A program made the position numbers and the translations under genes. The notes under the pieces were generated by a model. The model was not told the DNA's origin. It saw only the letters and a list, made by a program, of their open reading frames with translations, and did not search any database. A stretch of 64,000 nucleotides of DNA from Microbulbifer sp. THAF38 (GTDB taxonomy: Bacteria > Pseudomonadota > Gammaproteobacteria > Pseudomonadales > Cellvibrionaceae), in the NCBI RefSeq assembly GCF_009363535.1, contig NZ_CP045369.1, forward strand, positions 2,615,001 through 2,679,000. Reading direction: 5' to 3'. Shown here one piece after another: positions 20,467 to 28,377 of this stretch (position 1 is the stretch's first letter; every line of letters starts with the position of its first letter).

Positions 20467-22530
20467 TCAATATGCTGGCCATCGCATCCTCGGTTTTAAG
20501 ACTCTTGAAGCTGAATAAACGTGACCTGCTGCCCCACCAGATGTAGCCCAGATATACTCATATTTCAGCATCTGATACCCTACTGAGGTCACCTCTCCAC
20601 TTAAGAGTTCTACAGCAAGAAAAGCATTTCTCCCACTTTTCAGAGCATGCGGCGCAGCCATTCTAAGCCCATGCGCGCCCAGTCCCGCACCTATTAAATA
20701 GCTTGGCAACTCCGCCCCAACGAAATTAGCCGCATTTGCAAACCTTACCCAGGATTGGTGTTGAGCGAAGGCCCTTGAATACCTTGCTATCATAGCATTT
20801 TGCATTCTTCTTGCCGCTAGCCTTTGATAATAAATGGCTACCGGCCCAGAAAAATCATACTTGATAGGGTTAGCAACAACACTCACCTCCTCCATAACTC
20901 GTCTTTCTGGGGGAGAATACAAATGAGGCACGTATTCAGGGGTTTCTGGAGGTACAACTTCCAAATCCACTGACACCTCCCCTTGGAACTCAAACTCTAT
21001 CTCAACCTCAATACTTGGCGTAGGGAATGAGGGATTTGGTGAACTCCCCCCTCGCTTTACAGCCCCCGCAAGTGCCGTAAAGGCAGCGGCCGCCGCTCCA
21101 TTTACAAACTTCCCACCAGTAGCCTCCGAAACCAGTCCAGAAGCCAGCATCCTCACTGCAATATGAGTATCGTTCGCAAAACCACCACCGACTCCCGCCG
21201 AGATAAAACCGTGCGCAAATTTTCCACCACCCAGTTTTGCCAATATGCCTCCGGTTACTCCACGGATTGCAATATTGGTCGGACTCCATCCACCCGGCAT
21301 ACCGGAGAAGGCCGCCGCTGAAGCGGCTGCGAGTACACCATTGGCAAAAGCCAGGCCGATCTCACCGGTAATATGGTAAGTCTGCGCCGCATTGTAAGCT
21401 GCCAGCGCGCCAGGACAGCCGGGACCAGAAGAGATGCAAAGTGCGATCTGGGCAACTGCATTTAGCACCGGCTTTCCGCCGAGATAGCGCATCACATCTC
21501 GACCATTGACGAAAGCGTCCCGGTACTTATTCCAAGAACTGTACCCAGATGGATCCGTATAAGTCAGCGGGTTATTGTGCACATAGGCATAGCGGTTGTA
21601 GCCCTGGACCGAGGTGACCCCATCAATCATTGGATCCGCAGAGACAAAACGGGCCAGGGTCGGATCGTAGACCCGTCCATTCATATGGATCAGGCCCACC
21701 TCATCCAGCATTTCATGGCCGGTATAACCGCGGTTGCTACTCAGGTGATTAAAGGCTCCCACACTGAGGGCGCTAACCGTATTTGCGGGTGCGCCGGCAA
21801 TCTGTTTCCAGCTCAGGGCGTTGCGGCGTTTGCCCCAGGCATCAAAGCTGTAAACCAGCTTGTTGCCATCAGTATCTTTGGCAACCTGACCGGTGCTATC
21901 GGTAATCACATCCAGGGAACCCTGCAGGTCTTTGTGTAAATACTGGGTACTGGTACCGGCGATTTCATCCGATGCATTCAGCTCGACACGCTCGATAGCA
22001 ATGCCTGCGATATTGCGGCGATAGAAGCTCTTGATATGAGCACCGGAGGTGCTGCGCTCGATCACTTTCTCAACGCTGCCGATTTGCAGGGTGGTCACTG
22101 TGCCTTTGCCGTTGTCATCCACCCGCTTGAAGCGGCTGCGGTCCGGGCCGTAGGTGAAGCGTGTATCGTGGCTGCCCTTAGTGACCAGGCTGGGTTTATC
22201 GAAGACGGTGTAATCCAGCGTACGGCAGCCCGAGTCGCTACTCATGTTGCCGTTGTTATCGTAGTAATAGCTGGTATTACCGGCTTTGGTTACCGCATGG
22301 GGGCGTGGGCCATTGTATTTATAGCTACCAACGCCAGTTTTATAGGTGTTATTACCGGCATCATCATAGCGAACCTCCTGGGTGGCAGTTTGACTGCCGG
22401 CTTGATAGAGGCGCGCATAGCGAAGGCGGTTGAGGCCGTCATACTCAAAACGTTCCTGCAGGTCCTTGCTGTAACTACCATCACCACTGAGGTCGGTTTT
22501 CAAAAGTATTATGATGTTCCTCAAGTACAA
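20467..22530 (-). CDS. Orphan RHS core with toxin tip, 5' truncated
   Basis: 687 codons, but the first ten (TTG start) are not RHS-like. Homology begins at KTDLSGDGSY and runs through the whole core to RFVSADPMIDG and TDPSGYSSW near residue 330. Then comes a glycine/alanine-rich pre-toxin (GVTGGILAKLGGGKFAHGF), a linker PPETPEYVPHLYSPPERR with EEVSVVAN, and a C-terminal domain of about 130 residues ending RMRWPAY that I cannot assign. There is no signal peptide and no convincing ribosome site, so it is probably a silent cassette that could be exchanged into the full-length gene. Confidence 0.8.
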   Translation of the reverse strand: MYLRNIIILLKTDLSGDGSYSKDLQERFEYDGLNRLRYARLYQAGSQTATQEVRYDDAGNNTYKTGVGSYKYNGPRPHAVTKAGNTSYYYDNNGNMSSDSGCRTLDYTVFDKPSLVTKGSHDTRFTYGPDRSRFKRVDDNGKGTVTTLQIGSVEKVIERSTSGAHIKSFYRRNIAGIAIERVELNASDEIAGTSTQYLHKDLQGSLDVITDSTGQVAKDTDGNKLVYSFDAWGKRRNALSWKQIAGAPANTVSALSVGAFNHLSSNRGYTGHEMLDEVGLIHMNGRVYDPTLARFVSADPMIDGVTSVQGYNRYAYVHNNPLTYTDPSGYSSWNKYRDAFVNGRDVMRYLGGKPVLNAVAQIALCISSGPGCPGALAAYNAAQTYHITGEIGLAFANGVLAAASAAAFSGMPGGWSPTNIAIRGVTGGILAKLGGGKFAHGFISAGVGGGFANDTHIAVRMLASGLVSEATGGKFVNGAAAAAFTALAGAVKRGGSSPNPSFPTPSIEVEIEFEFQGEVSVDLEVVPPETPEYVPHLYSPPERRVMEEVSVVANPIKYDFSGPVAIYYQRLAARRMQNAMIARYSRAFAQHQSWVRFANAANFVGAELPSYLIGAGLGAHGLRMAAPHALKSGRNAFLAVELLSGEVTSVGYQMLKYEYIWATSGGAAGHVYSASRVLKPRMRWPAY

Positions 22531-22668
22531 GACCTGGCGCTGAATTCGGTCAGGGTGATATACACTAAAAACAACCCCCCGGCAGATTACTCTGCCAGAG
22601 TTCTTGAAGAATTACTCAGCTAGATGGAAAGTTTATTTTGGAGTCAATAATTTACTCTGACCCTAATT
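22506..22668. repeat. Non-coding repeat copy B flanking an orphan RHS core
   Basis: The second copy of the block at 14986-15138, again directly beyond the truncated core. It carries the same hairpin with one stem mismatch and the same AATTTACTCTGACCCTAAT end. Here it abuts the cut end of an IS200-like gene. Confidence 0.75.
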
Positions 22669-22833
22669 TTTCTCAATCAACTCAATACCCTTTTGACGGC
22701 ATAGGTCTCGAAATATCGCTCCGATCTCCCTTCTCAATGCTCCAAATAATGCTTTCTTTCGATACTTAGGCACAAATACCACATGGTACCTGCAATAATG
22801 CTTCACGTGAGCTTGCCACTGCCAATCTCGCAT
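22663..22833 (-). pseudogene. IS200/IS605-type TnpA, N-terminal 56 residues only
   Basis: Starts MRDWQWQAHVKHYCRYHVVF with AAGGAGG just before the ATG and continues VPKYRKKALFGALRREI and IFRDLCRQKGIELI, the hallmark beginning of IS200-family Y1 transposases. It is cut off where the RHS-associated repeat begins, before the HUH motif and catalytic tyrosine. It cannot be active. Confidence 0.88.
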
Positions 22834-22945
22834 ATGGCCTCCTTTATAGAACTTGCCGGTTCATGGAGGCCATATTTTTCATTCTGCACGCCGGAACGGC
22901 AGAGCCCTGTCAAGTCTCACCGCCAGAGGCGGTGGTTTACCTATG
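22669..22945 (-). mobile_element. Left-end remnant of an IS200/IS605 element
   Basis: Contains the truncated tnpA and, 85 bases upstream of its start, the subterminal hairpin CACCGCC-AGA-GGCGGTG at 22918-22934 that these elements use for strand recognition. The right end is missing. Confidence 0.75.
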
Positions 22946-22967
22946 TATTAATTATATTTAGCCTACC

Positions 22968-23459
22968 TTAGCGCTCAAACTTCACATCCAACTGAAATAG
23001 TTGCTCATCCTTTTCACCGGAGGAATAAGAAAACCCATATAAAACCACCAAAGACTTTGTTTCATCTGGAATGTTATAGCGATATAAATCATACTCCCCA
23101 CCCTTCTGAAGCTCCCCAAAAACAAAATCTAAATAATTCACATTAAAAATATAATTTCCATGTGATATATCCACTTTTTTTAGGTTTAAATCATCATAGA
23201 ATTCAAAAGTAGGCTTTGGCTCTAATAGAACACCATCCGCATAAACCCTCTCCACGTTTAATGTCCATTTTGCATCCATATAGACGCTACCTTTTGAATC
23301 TGCTGCGATCAAAAAAGGGACTTCTCTGCTACCCAGGTTAACATTAGCTCCTACCTTAACAATTTTCTTTAAGCTCACATTTCCACCTACACTATACCCA
23401 AAGCAAAAAAATGAACTAAAAAGAAAGAATAATATACAAAAAATTTTCTCTCTCAACAT
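22968..23459 (-). CDS. Exported protein, candidate immunity to the M91-like RHS tip
   Basis: 163 aa from MLREKIFCILFFLFSSFF, a strong signal peptide. The start lies seven bases after the stop of the RHS module with the HEAYH motif, and AAGAG in the toxin end serves as ribosome site. The body is beta-rich in appearance (VGGNVSLKKIVKVGANVNLG, NYIFNVNYLDF) and unrecognised. Export fits a periplasmic immunity protein. A longer reading from 23495 would overlap the toxin gene and hide the signal peptide. Confidence 0.62.
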   Translation of the reverse strand: MLREKIFCILFFLFSSFFCFGYSVGGNVSLKKIVKVGANVNLGSREVPFLIAADSKGSVYMDAKWTLNVERVYADGVLLEPKPTFEFYDDLNLKKVDISHGNYIFNVNYLDFVFGELQKGGEYDLYRYNIPDETKSLVVLYGFSYSSGEKDEQLFQLDVKFER

Positions 23460-23466
23460 ACAACTC

Positions 23467-25179
23467 TTAGTACGTTGGCACTTCCCATTCACCATAATGT
23501 GTCCTCTGAGGTAGATTCATTACTTTTCGATGTCTATTTTCGAAGGCTGTAGCTGAAATTTCAGCAAGCTTGCGAGTATCAGTTCTTGAAATGGAGCCCT
23601 GCTGAAATTCATAAACATGATAAGCCTCATGAATAAGGGATGCTTCTGGGCTTCTTTCAATCCCCCCTGTAAGAAAACCCTTTTTCCATGGATTAAACCG
23701 AATAGTTCCTGAGGAGCCTATATCTGGATTAACCGCTCCAGAAGGTAAGCTAGGTGCTGCACTATTTCCTATATCACCAATTAGTATAATCGTCTCTAAT
23801 TTACTAGTTTCTAAATCTATAATTAACCCCGTTGCCTCACCCACTCTACAACGGGCTGCCTCCCATAGTTTTTGGGCTTGAGCCAAGTCCTCACTCGTTG
23901 CACCCTCCTGCAGGCTCCAAGTCACTCCCTCTTTACCTCCCGCTTCCGCTCCTCCTTTAATGGGTCCATCGTCACCAAAAGCATTCTCCCCAAATGAGCC
24001 TGCAATATGGCTAAATGCAGCAGTCGCCGCCCCATTAATGAACTTCCCACCAGTAGCCTCAGATACCAGCCCTGAAACCACCATCTTAACGGCTATATGC
24101 GTATTTTTCCCAAATCCACCACCGACTCCCGCCGAGATAAAACCGTGGGCAAACTTTCCACCACCCAGTTTTGCCAATATACCTCCGGTCACTCCACGGA
24201 TTGCAATATTGGTCGGACTCCATCCACCCGGCATACCGGAGAAGGCTGCCGCTGAAATTCCAGCGTGCACACCATTGGCAAAGGCCAGGCCAATCTCACC
24301 GGTAATATGGTAAGTCTGCGCCGCATTGTAAGCGGCTAGTGCCGCTGGACAGCCAGGACCAGAAGAGATGTAAAGTGCGATCTGGGCGACGGCATTTAGC
24401 ACCGGCTTTCCGCCGAGATAGCGCATCACATCTCGACCATTGAAGAAAGCGTCCCTAAACTTATTCCAAAAACTATACCCAGAAGGATCCGTATAAGTCA
24501 GCGGATTATTGTGCACATAGGCGTAGCGGTTGTAGCCCTGGACCGAGGTGATCCCATCAATCATTGGATCCGCGGAGACAAAACGGGCCAGGGTCGGGTC
24601 ATAGACCCGTCCATTCATATGGATTAGGCCTACCCCATCCAACATTTCATGGCCGGTATAACCGCGGTTGCTACTCAGGTGATTAAAGGCTCCCACACTG
24701 AGGGCGCTAACCGTATTTGCAGGCGCGCCGGCAATCTGCTCCCAGCTTAGGGCATTGCGACGCTTACCCCAGGCATCAAAACTGTAAACCAGTTTGTTAC
24801 CTGCAGCATCTTTGGCAACCTGACCGGTGCTATCGGTAATAACATCCAGGGAGCCCTGCAAGTCTTTGTGTAAATACTGGGTGTTGGTACTGGCAATTTC
24901 ATCCGATGCATTCAGCTCGACACGCTCGATAGCAACGCCTGCGATATTACGGCGATAGAAGCTCTTGATATGAGCACCGGAGGCACTGCGCTCAATCACT
25001 TTCTCAACGCTGCCGATTTGCAGGGTGGTCACAGTGCCTTTACCATTGTCGTCCACGCGCTTGTAACGGCTGCGGTCCGGGCCGTAGGTGAAGCGTGTAT
25101 CGTGGCTGCCCTTAGTGACCAGGCTGGGTTTATCAAAGACGGTGTAGTCCAGCGTACGGCTGCCCGAGTCGCCACTCAT
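23467..25179 (-). CDS. Orphan RHS core with M91/NleD-like metallopeptidase tip
   Basis: 570 codons from an internal core methionine; core homology reaches back to 25284, but an in-frame TAA interrupts it near 25274. The core is followed by DPSGYSFWNK, the shared pre-toxin segment, and a tip with SLIHEAYHVYEFQQG (HExxH zinc motif). Downstream comes AEISATAFENRHRKVMNLPQR, which matches the third-ligand and ENxxR region of M91 effector peptidases. The product would cleave an unknown protein. Without its own signal peptide the module is probably a silent cassette. Its partner gene follows after seven bases. Confidence 0.82.
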   Translation of the reverse strand: MSGDSGSRTLDYTVFDKPSLVTKGSHDTRFTYGPDRSRYKRVDDNGKGTVTTLQIGSVEKVIERSASGAHIKSFYRRNIAGVAIERVELNASDEIASTNTQYLHKDLQGSLDVITDSTGQVAKDAAGNKLVYSFDAWGKRRNALSWEQIAGAPANTVSALSVGAFNHLSSNRGYTGHEMLDGVGLIHMNGRVYDPTLARFVSADPMIDGITSVQGYNRYAYVHNNPLTYTDPSGYSFWNKFRDAFFNGRDVMRYLGGKPVLNAVAQIALYISSGPGCPAALAAYNAAQTYHITGEIGLAFANGVHAGISAAAFSGMPGGWSPTNIAIRGVTGGILAKLGGGKFAHGFISAGVGGGFGKNTHIAVKMVVSGLVSEATGGKFINGAATAAFSHIAGSFGENAFGDDGPIKGGAEAGGKEGVTWSLQEGATSEDLAQAQKLWEAARCRVGEATGLIIDLETSKLETIILIGDIGNSAAPSLPSGAVNPDIGSSGTIRFNPWKKGFLTGGIERSPEASLIHEAYHVYEFQQGSISRTDTRKLAEISATAFENRHRKVMNLPQRTHYGEWEVPTY

Positions 25180-25292
25180 ATTGCCGTTGCTGTCGTACTG
25201 ATAACTGGTATTACCGGCTTTGGTTACCGCATGGGGGCGTGGGCCATTGTACTCATAGCGACCAACACCAATTTAATAGGTGATAATGAAGA

Positions 25293-25616
25293 TTACAAAT
25301 CGATACAGTCAGGATCATCTTTATCGCGAGTAAAATAGCAAACTTTCAAAACTTTTCCATTATCTGCACGGTTAACTAAAAAACCTACCTCCTCACCCCT
25401 CTCATAATTTTGCTCAAGAACTACCACCCCTTTATCATTTACAATTTCTTGCTTTCCATGAGGAACATCTACTCCATCTATATTCATGAGACAAATTTTA
25501 TATACATTACCACCTGCAGAGTAGTTATCACATTTTACCCCGCTGACATCTTCTGCAATAACTGAAATTGTATAAAAATAAAAAAGTAACGCAGTATAAT
25601 TTATCGCTTTGATCAT
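25293..25616 (-). CDS. Small exported protein, candidate immunity gene separated from its tip by IS30
   Basis: 107 aa with an N-terminal signal sequence (YTALLFYFYTISVIAE) and four cysteines. The middle (GKQEIVNDKGVVVLEQNYER) resembles single MORN-type hairpins. Removing the IS30 element and one CTAG copy restores an RHS tip whose stop lies nine bases before this ATG, so the pairing is well supported by sequence. Its 3' end lies eight bases from the next orphan core. Confidence 0.62.
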   Translation of the reverse strand: MIKAINYTALLFYFYTISVIAEDVSGVKCDNYSAGGNVYKICLMNIDGVDVPHGKQEIVNDKGVVVLEQNYERGEEVGFLVNRADNGKVLKVCYFTRDKDDPDCIDL

Positions 25617-25660
25617 TTAGATTACTCATTCCGTTCTTTCGTCTTTCATTTTCATCCTAG

Positions 25661-26695
25661 ATTCTCACAATAACCGACACACTTGGCGATAGCGAAGGAG
25701 GCCAGCTGGTTGTAGGCTAGTAAGCTTCCACACAAACAAGCCAGGAACCTCATGGGAACCCGTACCAACCAGCTGACCTTGAAAGAACGATACCAGATTG
25801 AGGTCCTTAATGGGCAGAACTATTCAGCCCGAGCCATTGGACTACGCCTCAATAGATCCAATAAGACTATCTCTCGTGAGCTTGGTCGTTACAGCCCTTA
25901 CTGTGCCGAGAGTGCCCACCGTCAGGCACTGCAACGACGGCACGGAGCTATTAAACATACCAAGCTCGACTTTGCCATGCAGGTACAAATCGACCACCAG
26001 CTGAAAAATGCAAGTCCTGAACAAATCGCTGGGCGAATGCAGCTTGAGAGGTGTGCGAAAACGGTTAGTTGTTCAACAATTTACCGCTGGGTCAGTCGAC
26101 TTAACTGGAGGTCACGTCTGCCAAGGAAAGCCAAACCTTATCAGAAACGGGCAGGTTCCGAGGCAGGCGTAAAGCTTATTCCAGAGCGCATAGATATTGA
26201 TCAAAGACCTGCGATTGTCGATGAAAACACTGAGATCGGTCACTGGGAAGGCGATACAGTTTATGGTCAAGATGGCTATCTGGTGACACTGGTTGAACGA
26301 GTTTCCAAATTATTGCTCACTCGCAGAGTCCCAAATAAGAGCAAGAAAACAGTGAGCCGGGCGATCAAGCAGATGTTGAAGCCATATCAGGCCATCTGTA
26401 AAACCATCACCTTCGATAATGGAGGAGAATTTGCAGGTCATCAATCGATTGCGCAGAAGCTAGGATGCAGAATATATTTTGCGAAACCTTACCACTCTTG
26501 GGAACGCGGGCTGAACGAAAACACTAATGGCCTTTTGAGGCGCTTCTTCCCAAAAGGAGTGGAAATTGGCAAGATACCAAAAAGCCGTATTGATGACGCA
26601 GTGTTTCGAATCAATACTCGACCTAGGAAAGTACTAAATTACTTGAGCCCGCTGGAATTTTTGGCGGGTAAACGTGTGTCACTTATGTTGGCAAT
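25661..26695 (+). mobile_element. Complete IS30-family insertion sequence
   Basis: About 1035 bp. Inverted ends ATTCTCACAATAACCGACAC (left) and ATTGCCAACATAAGTGACAC (right, inward) match imperfectly. CTAG flanks both sides (25657-25660 and 26696-26699) and is best read as a 4-bp target duplication, since removal of one copy restores a coherent coding frame across the site. Confidence 0.85.
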
Positions 26696-26699
26696 CTAG
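25752..26699 (+). CDS. IS30-family transposase
   Basis: 315 aa. The N-terminal helix-turn-helix (LTLKERYQIEVL, RAIGLRLNRSNKTISREL) is followed by the DDE domain: first Asp in GHWEGDTVYG, second in TFDNGGEFAGH, Glu in ERGLNENTNGLLRRF. All catalytic residues are present and the length is normal. The stop codon TAG is formed by the duplicated target CTAG, so the element itself lacks one. Confidence 0.95.
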   Translation: MGTRTNQLTLKERYQIEVLNGQNYSARAIGLRLNRSNKTISRELGRYSPYCAESAHRQALQRRHGAIKHTKLDFAMQVQIDHQLKNASPEQIAGRMQLERCAKTVSCSTIYRWVSRLNWRSRLPRKAKPYQKRAGSEAGVKLIPERIDIDQRPAIVDENTEIGHWEGDTVYGQDGYLVTLVERVSKLLLTRRVPNKSKKTVSRAIKQMLKPYQAICKTITFDNGGEFAGHQSIAQKLGCRIYFAKPYHSWERGLNENTNGLLRRFFPKGVEIGKIPKSRIDDAVFRINTRPRKVLNYLSPLEFLAGKRVSLMLAI

Positions 26700-27510
26700 G
26701 CATAATATCCATTTTCCTCAACTCATGATAGGAGCTCAAAATTTCATAAAGCTCTCCATGAATCGGCTGAACCTGAAACCTAGACATAATTTTTCCCGGT
26801 ATCATCAGAGATGTTCCAGGTTGTGTCACACGACCTCTTACTTGACCAAAACATCCTAATGAATTACTCCCAACTTCCGTTGATGCTACGCCACAAGCAT
26901 TCACGTTTGGTAAACCCGGTAATGTAATGGATATCTCTTGATCATACGCAAAAGTTCCGACGTCAGTTATTATAGTTTTGGAATCCTTAAATGTAATAGC
27001 ACATCTATATTCACATCGCTTTACAACTTCTCCTTTGTACTCATAGCGTTTCCCTCCCCCAGTGACAGTGCAAAAAGCTATTAAACTTCCACCAGCCGGT
27101 ATTGAGCAATCATCGCTCTCTCTTTTTCCTTCACCTCCATGCTCATCATTAAAAGCCCGAGCAAAAGCAGCTGTTATGGCCCCATTGGCAAATTTCCCTC
27201 TGGATACAACTGAAGTTGTTCCTCCTAAAAGTGCTGCTGCAACAACTCTAGCAGGACTAAAACCAGTATTTCCTGCATCAATCAAGTCAACAGCCCCTGA
27301 GAATGCCTGAGCCACACCCGCTGCAGCAAAGCCATGCTTAAGCTTTCCTCCCTGGGCTTCAGATAACAGACCACCGGCTACCGAGTGGGCGAATACTTTT
27401 GCAGCATTACCATACCCATTTAAGCCGGTACCCATAATACCTTTACCAACCACGCCTTTTGTTGCCCAGCCAGCTCCCTGAAAGGCATTGCCAATTCCCA
27501 TAAATGCCAC
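26683..27510 (-). CDS. Displaced RHS pre-toxin plus tip, 3' end altered by IS30
   Basis: 275 codons. Homology to the full-length RHS protein begins near 27541 (GAFFGAFSAVAFMGIGNAFQ) and covers the whole pre-toxin up to FANGAITAAFARAFND. After that comes a different tip (RYEYKGEVVKRCEYRCAITF, ITLPGLPNVNACGVAS), rich in cysteine and beta-strand-like, which I cannot assign. The last four residues come from IS30; before insertion the tip ended MDIMPRMKMKDERTE. There is no RHS core or start signal, so it is a silent cassette. Confidence 0.75.
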   Translation of the reverse strand: MAFMGIGNAFQGAGWATKGVVGKGIMGTGLNGYGNAAKVFAHSVAGGLLSEAQGGKLKHGFAAAGVAQAFSGAVDLIDAGNTGFSPARVVAAALLGGTTSVVSRGKFANGAITAAFARAFNDEHGGEGKRESDDCSIPAGGSLIAFCTVTGGGKRYEYKGEVVKRCEYRCAITFKDSKTIITDVGTFAYDQEISITLPGLPNVNACGVASTEVGSNSLGCFGQVRGRVTQPGTSLMIPGKIMSRFQVQPIHGELYEILSSYHELRKMDIMPRLPT

Positions 27511-27557
27511 TGCGCTGAAGGCACCAAAAAAGGCTCCCTCAACTTAGCCGGTTTGAG

Positions 27558-27911
27558 ATGACGGAAGACGATCAACTATTTTTTAAGCAACTCGGCCAGC
27601 GTACCGCCGGCCTGCGCAAAGAACTGCGCATGACCCAGGTGCAGCTTGCAGAGTACTTAGGGATTTCCCAACAACATATGCAGTCCTTCGAGGCCGGGCG
27701 GCGCAAGGTGTCCGCTTCCATGCTGCCGAAGCTGGCGCAGCTGTTTGGGATCAGTGTGGATGAGTTGGTAGGTATGGAAGATAAACCAGCCAAGCGTGGG
27801 TTGGTGCCGAAGCTTCTGCGGGAGATCGAGCAAGTGGCCTTGCTCCCCAAGGCCAATCAGAAGTTTGTTAGTGAGATGTTGGAGACTGTGATTCAGCAGG
27901 CTAGTCACTGA
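27558..27911 (+). CDS. XRE-family transcriptional regulator
   Basis: 117 aa with an N-terminal lambda-Cro-type helix-turn-helix: LRKELRMTQVQLAEYLGISQ, QHMQSFEAGRRKVS and LPKLAQLFGISVDELVG. A basic linker and a short helical tail follow, probably for dimerisation. Only 16 bases separate its ATG from the displaced RHS fragment on the other strand, so its native promoter region seems cut or replaced. A terminator follows. It lies between the full-length RHS unit and the archive and might control either; that is speculation. Confidence 0.85.
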   Translation: MTEDDQLFFKQLGQRTAGLRKELRMTQVQLAEYLGISQQHMQSFEAGRRKVSASMLPKLAQLFGISVDELVGMEDKPAKRGLVPKLLREIEQVALLPKANQKFVSEMLETVIQQASH

Positions 27912-27931
27912 CAAACACCGTCAGATATGGC

Positions 27932-27963
27932 AAAGCCCCAGCAGATTGCTCTGCCGGGGCTTT
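27932..27963 (+). terminator. Rho-independent terminator after the XRE gene
   Basis: AAAGCCCC pairs with GGGGCTTT and GCAGA with TCTGC inside it, with one A-C mismatch and a 4-base loop. It lies 20 bases past the XRE stop and could also serve the convergent ankyrin gene. Confidence 0.7.
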
Positions 27964-27984
27964 GATCGTTTACTGGGACTCTCG

Positions 27985-28377
27985 TTACTCTTTTATATTG
28001 GAAATATATTTTTCTATATCATACTGCTTATATTTTCTTGCTGTTTCCATGGCTGAGAGCCCATAAGAATCCTTTAAGCTGGGCTTAGCTCCTTGCTTAA
28101 TCAAAAACTTAACTACTTCAAAATTTCCATTTGCTACAGCTGCATTTAAAGGAGTATCCCCTTTAATACTGACAAAGTTAACAGTACCCAATCTGTTGCT
28201 ATACAGCTCAGCCTCACTTAACGATCCATTGGTGCATGCAATAATCAAATTTATCTCATCATTAATTCTTTTCATTTCAGCACTTTCATCATTTTTAAAG
28301 CATCCTACAGCAACAAGAGACATGCCTAGCAACACTACTAGCAAATTGAAACACCTATAAAAGCAATTAAAAATCAT
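27985..28377 (-). CDS. Ankyrin-repeat lipoprotein, probable immunity protein of the full-length RHS toxin
   Basis: 130 aa. LLGMSLVAVGC is a signal peptide with lipobox, so the mature protein would be lipid-anchored in the envelope. The C-terminal half holds about two ankyrin repeats: GDTPLNAAVANGNFEVVKFL followed by IKQGAKPSLKDSYGLSAM. Its ATG lies within the last codons of the RHS gene (11-base overlap in another frame), a strong sign of coupled expression. Small ankyrin proteins next to polymorphic toxins are often immunity or chaperone proteins; here immunity is favoured. Confidence 0.75.
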   Translation of the reverse strand: MIFNCFYRCFNLLVVLLGMSLVAVGCFKNDESAEMKRINDEINLIIACTNGSLSEAELYSNRLGTVNFVSIKGDTPLNAAVANGNFEVVKFLIKQGAKPSLKDSYGLSAMETARKYKQYDIEKYISNIKE

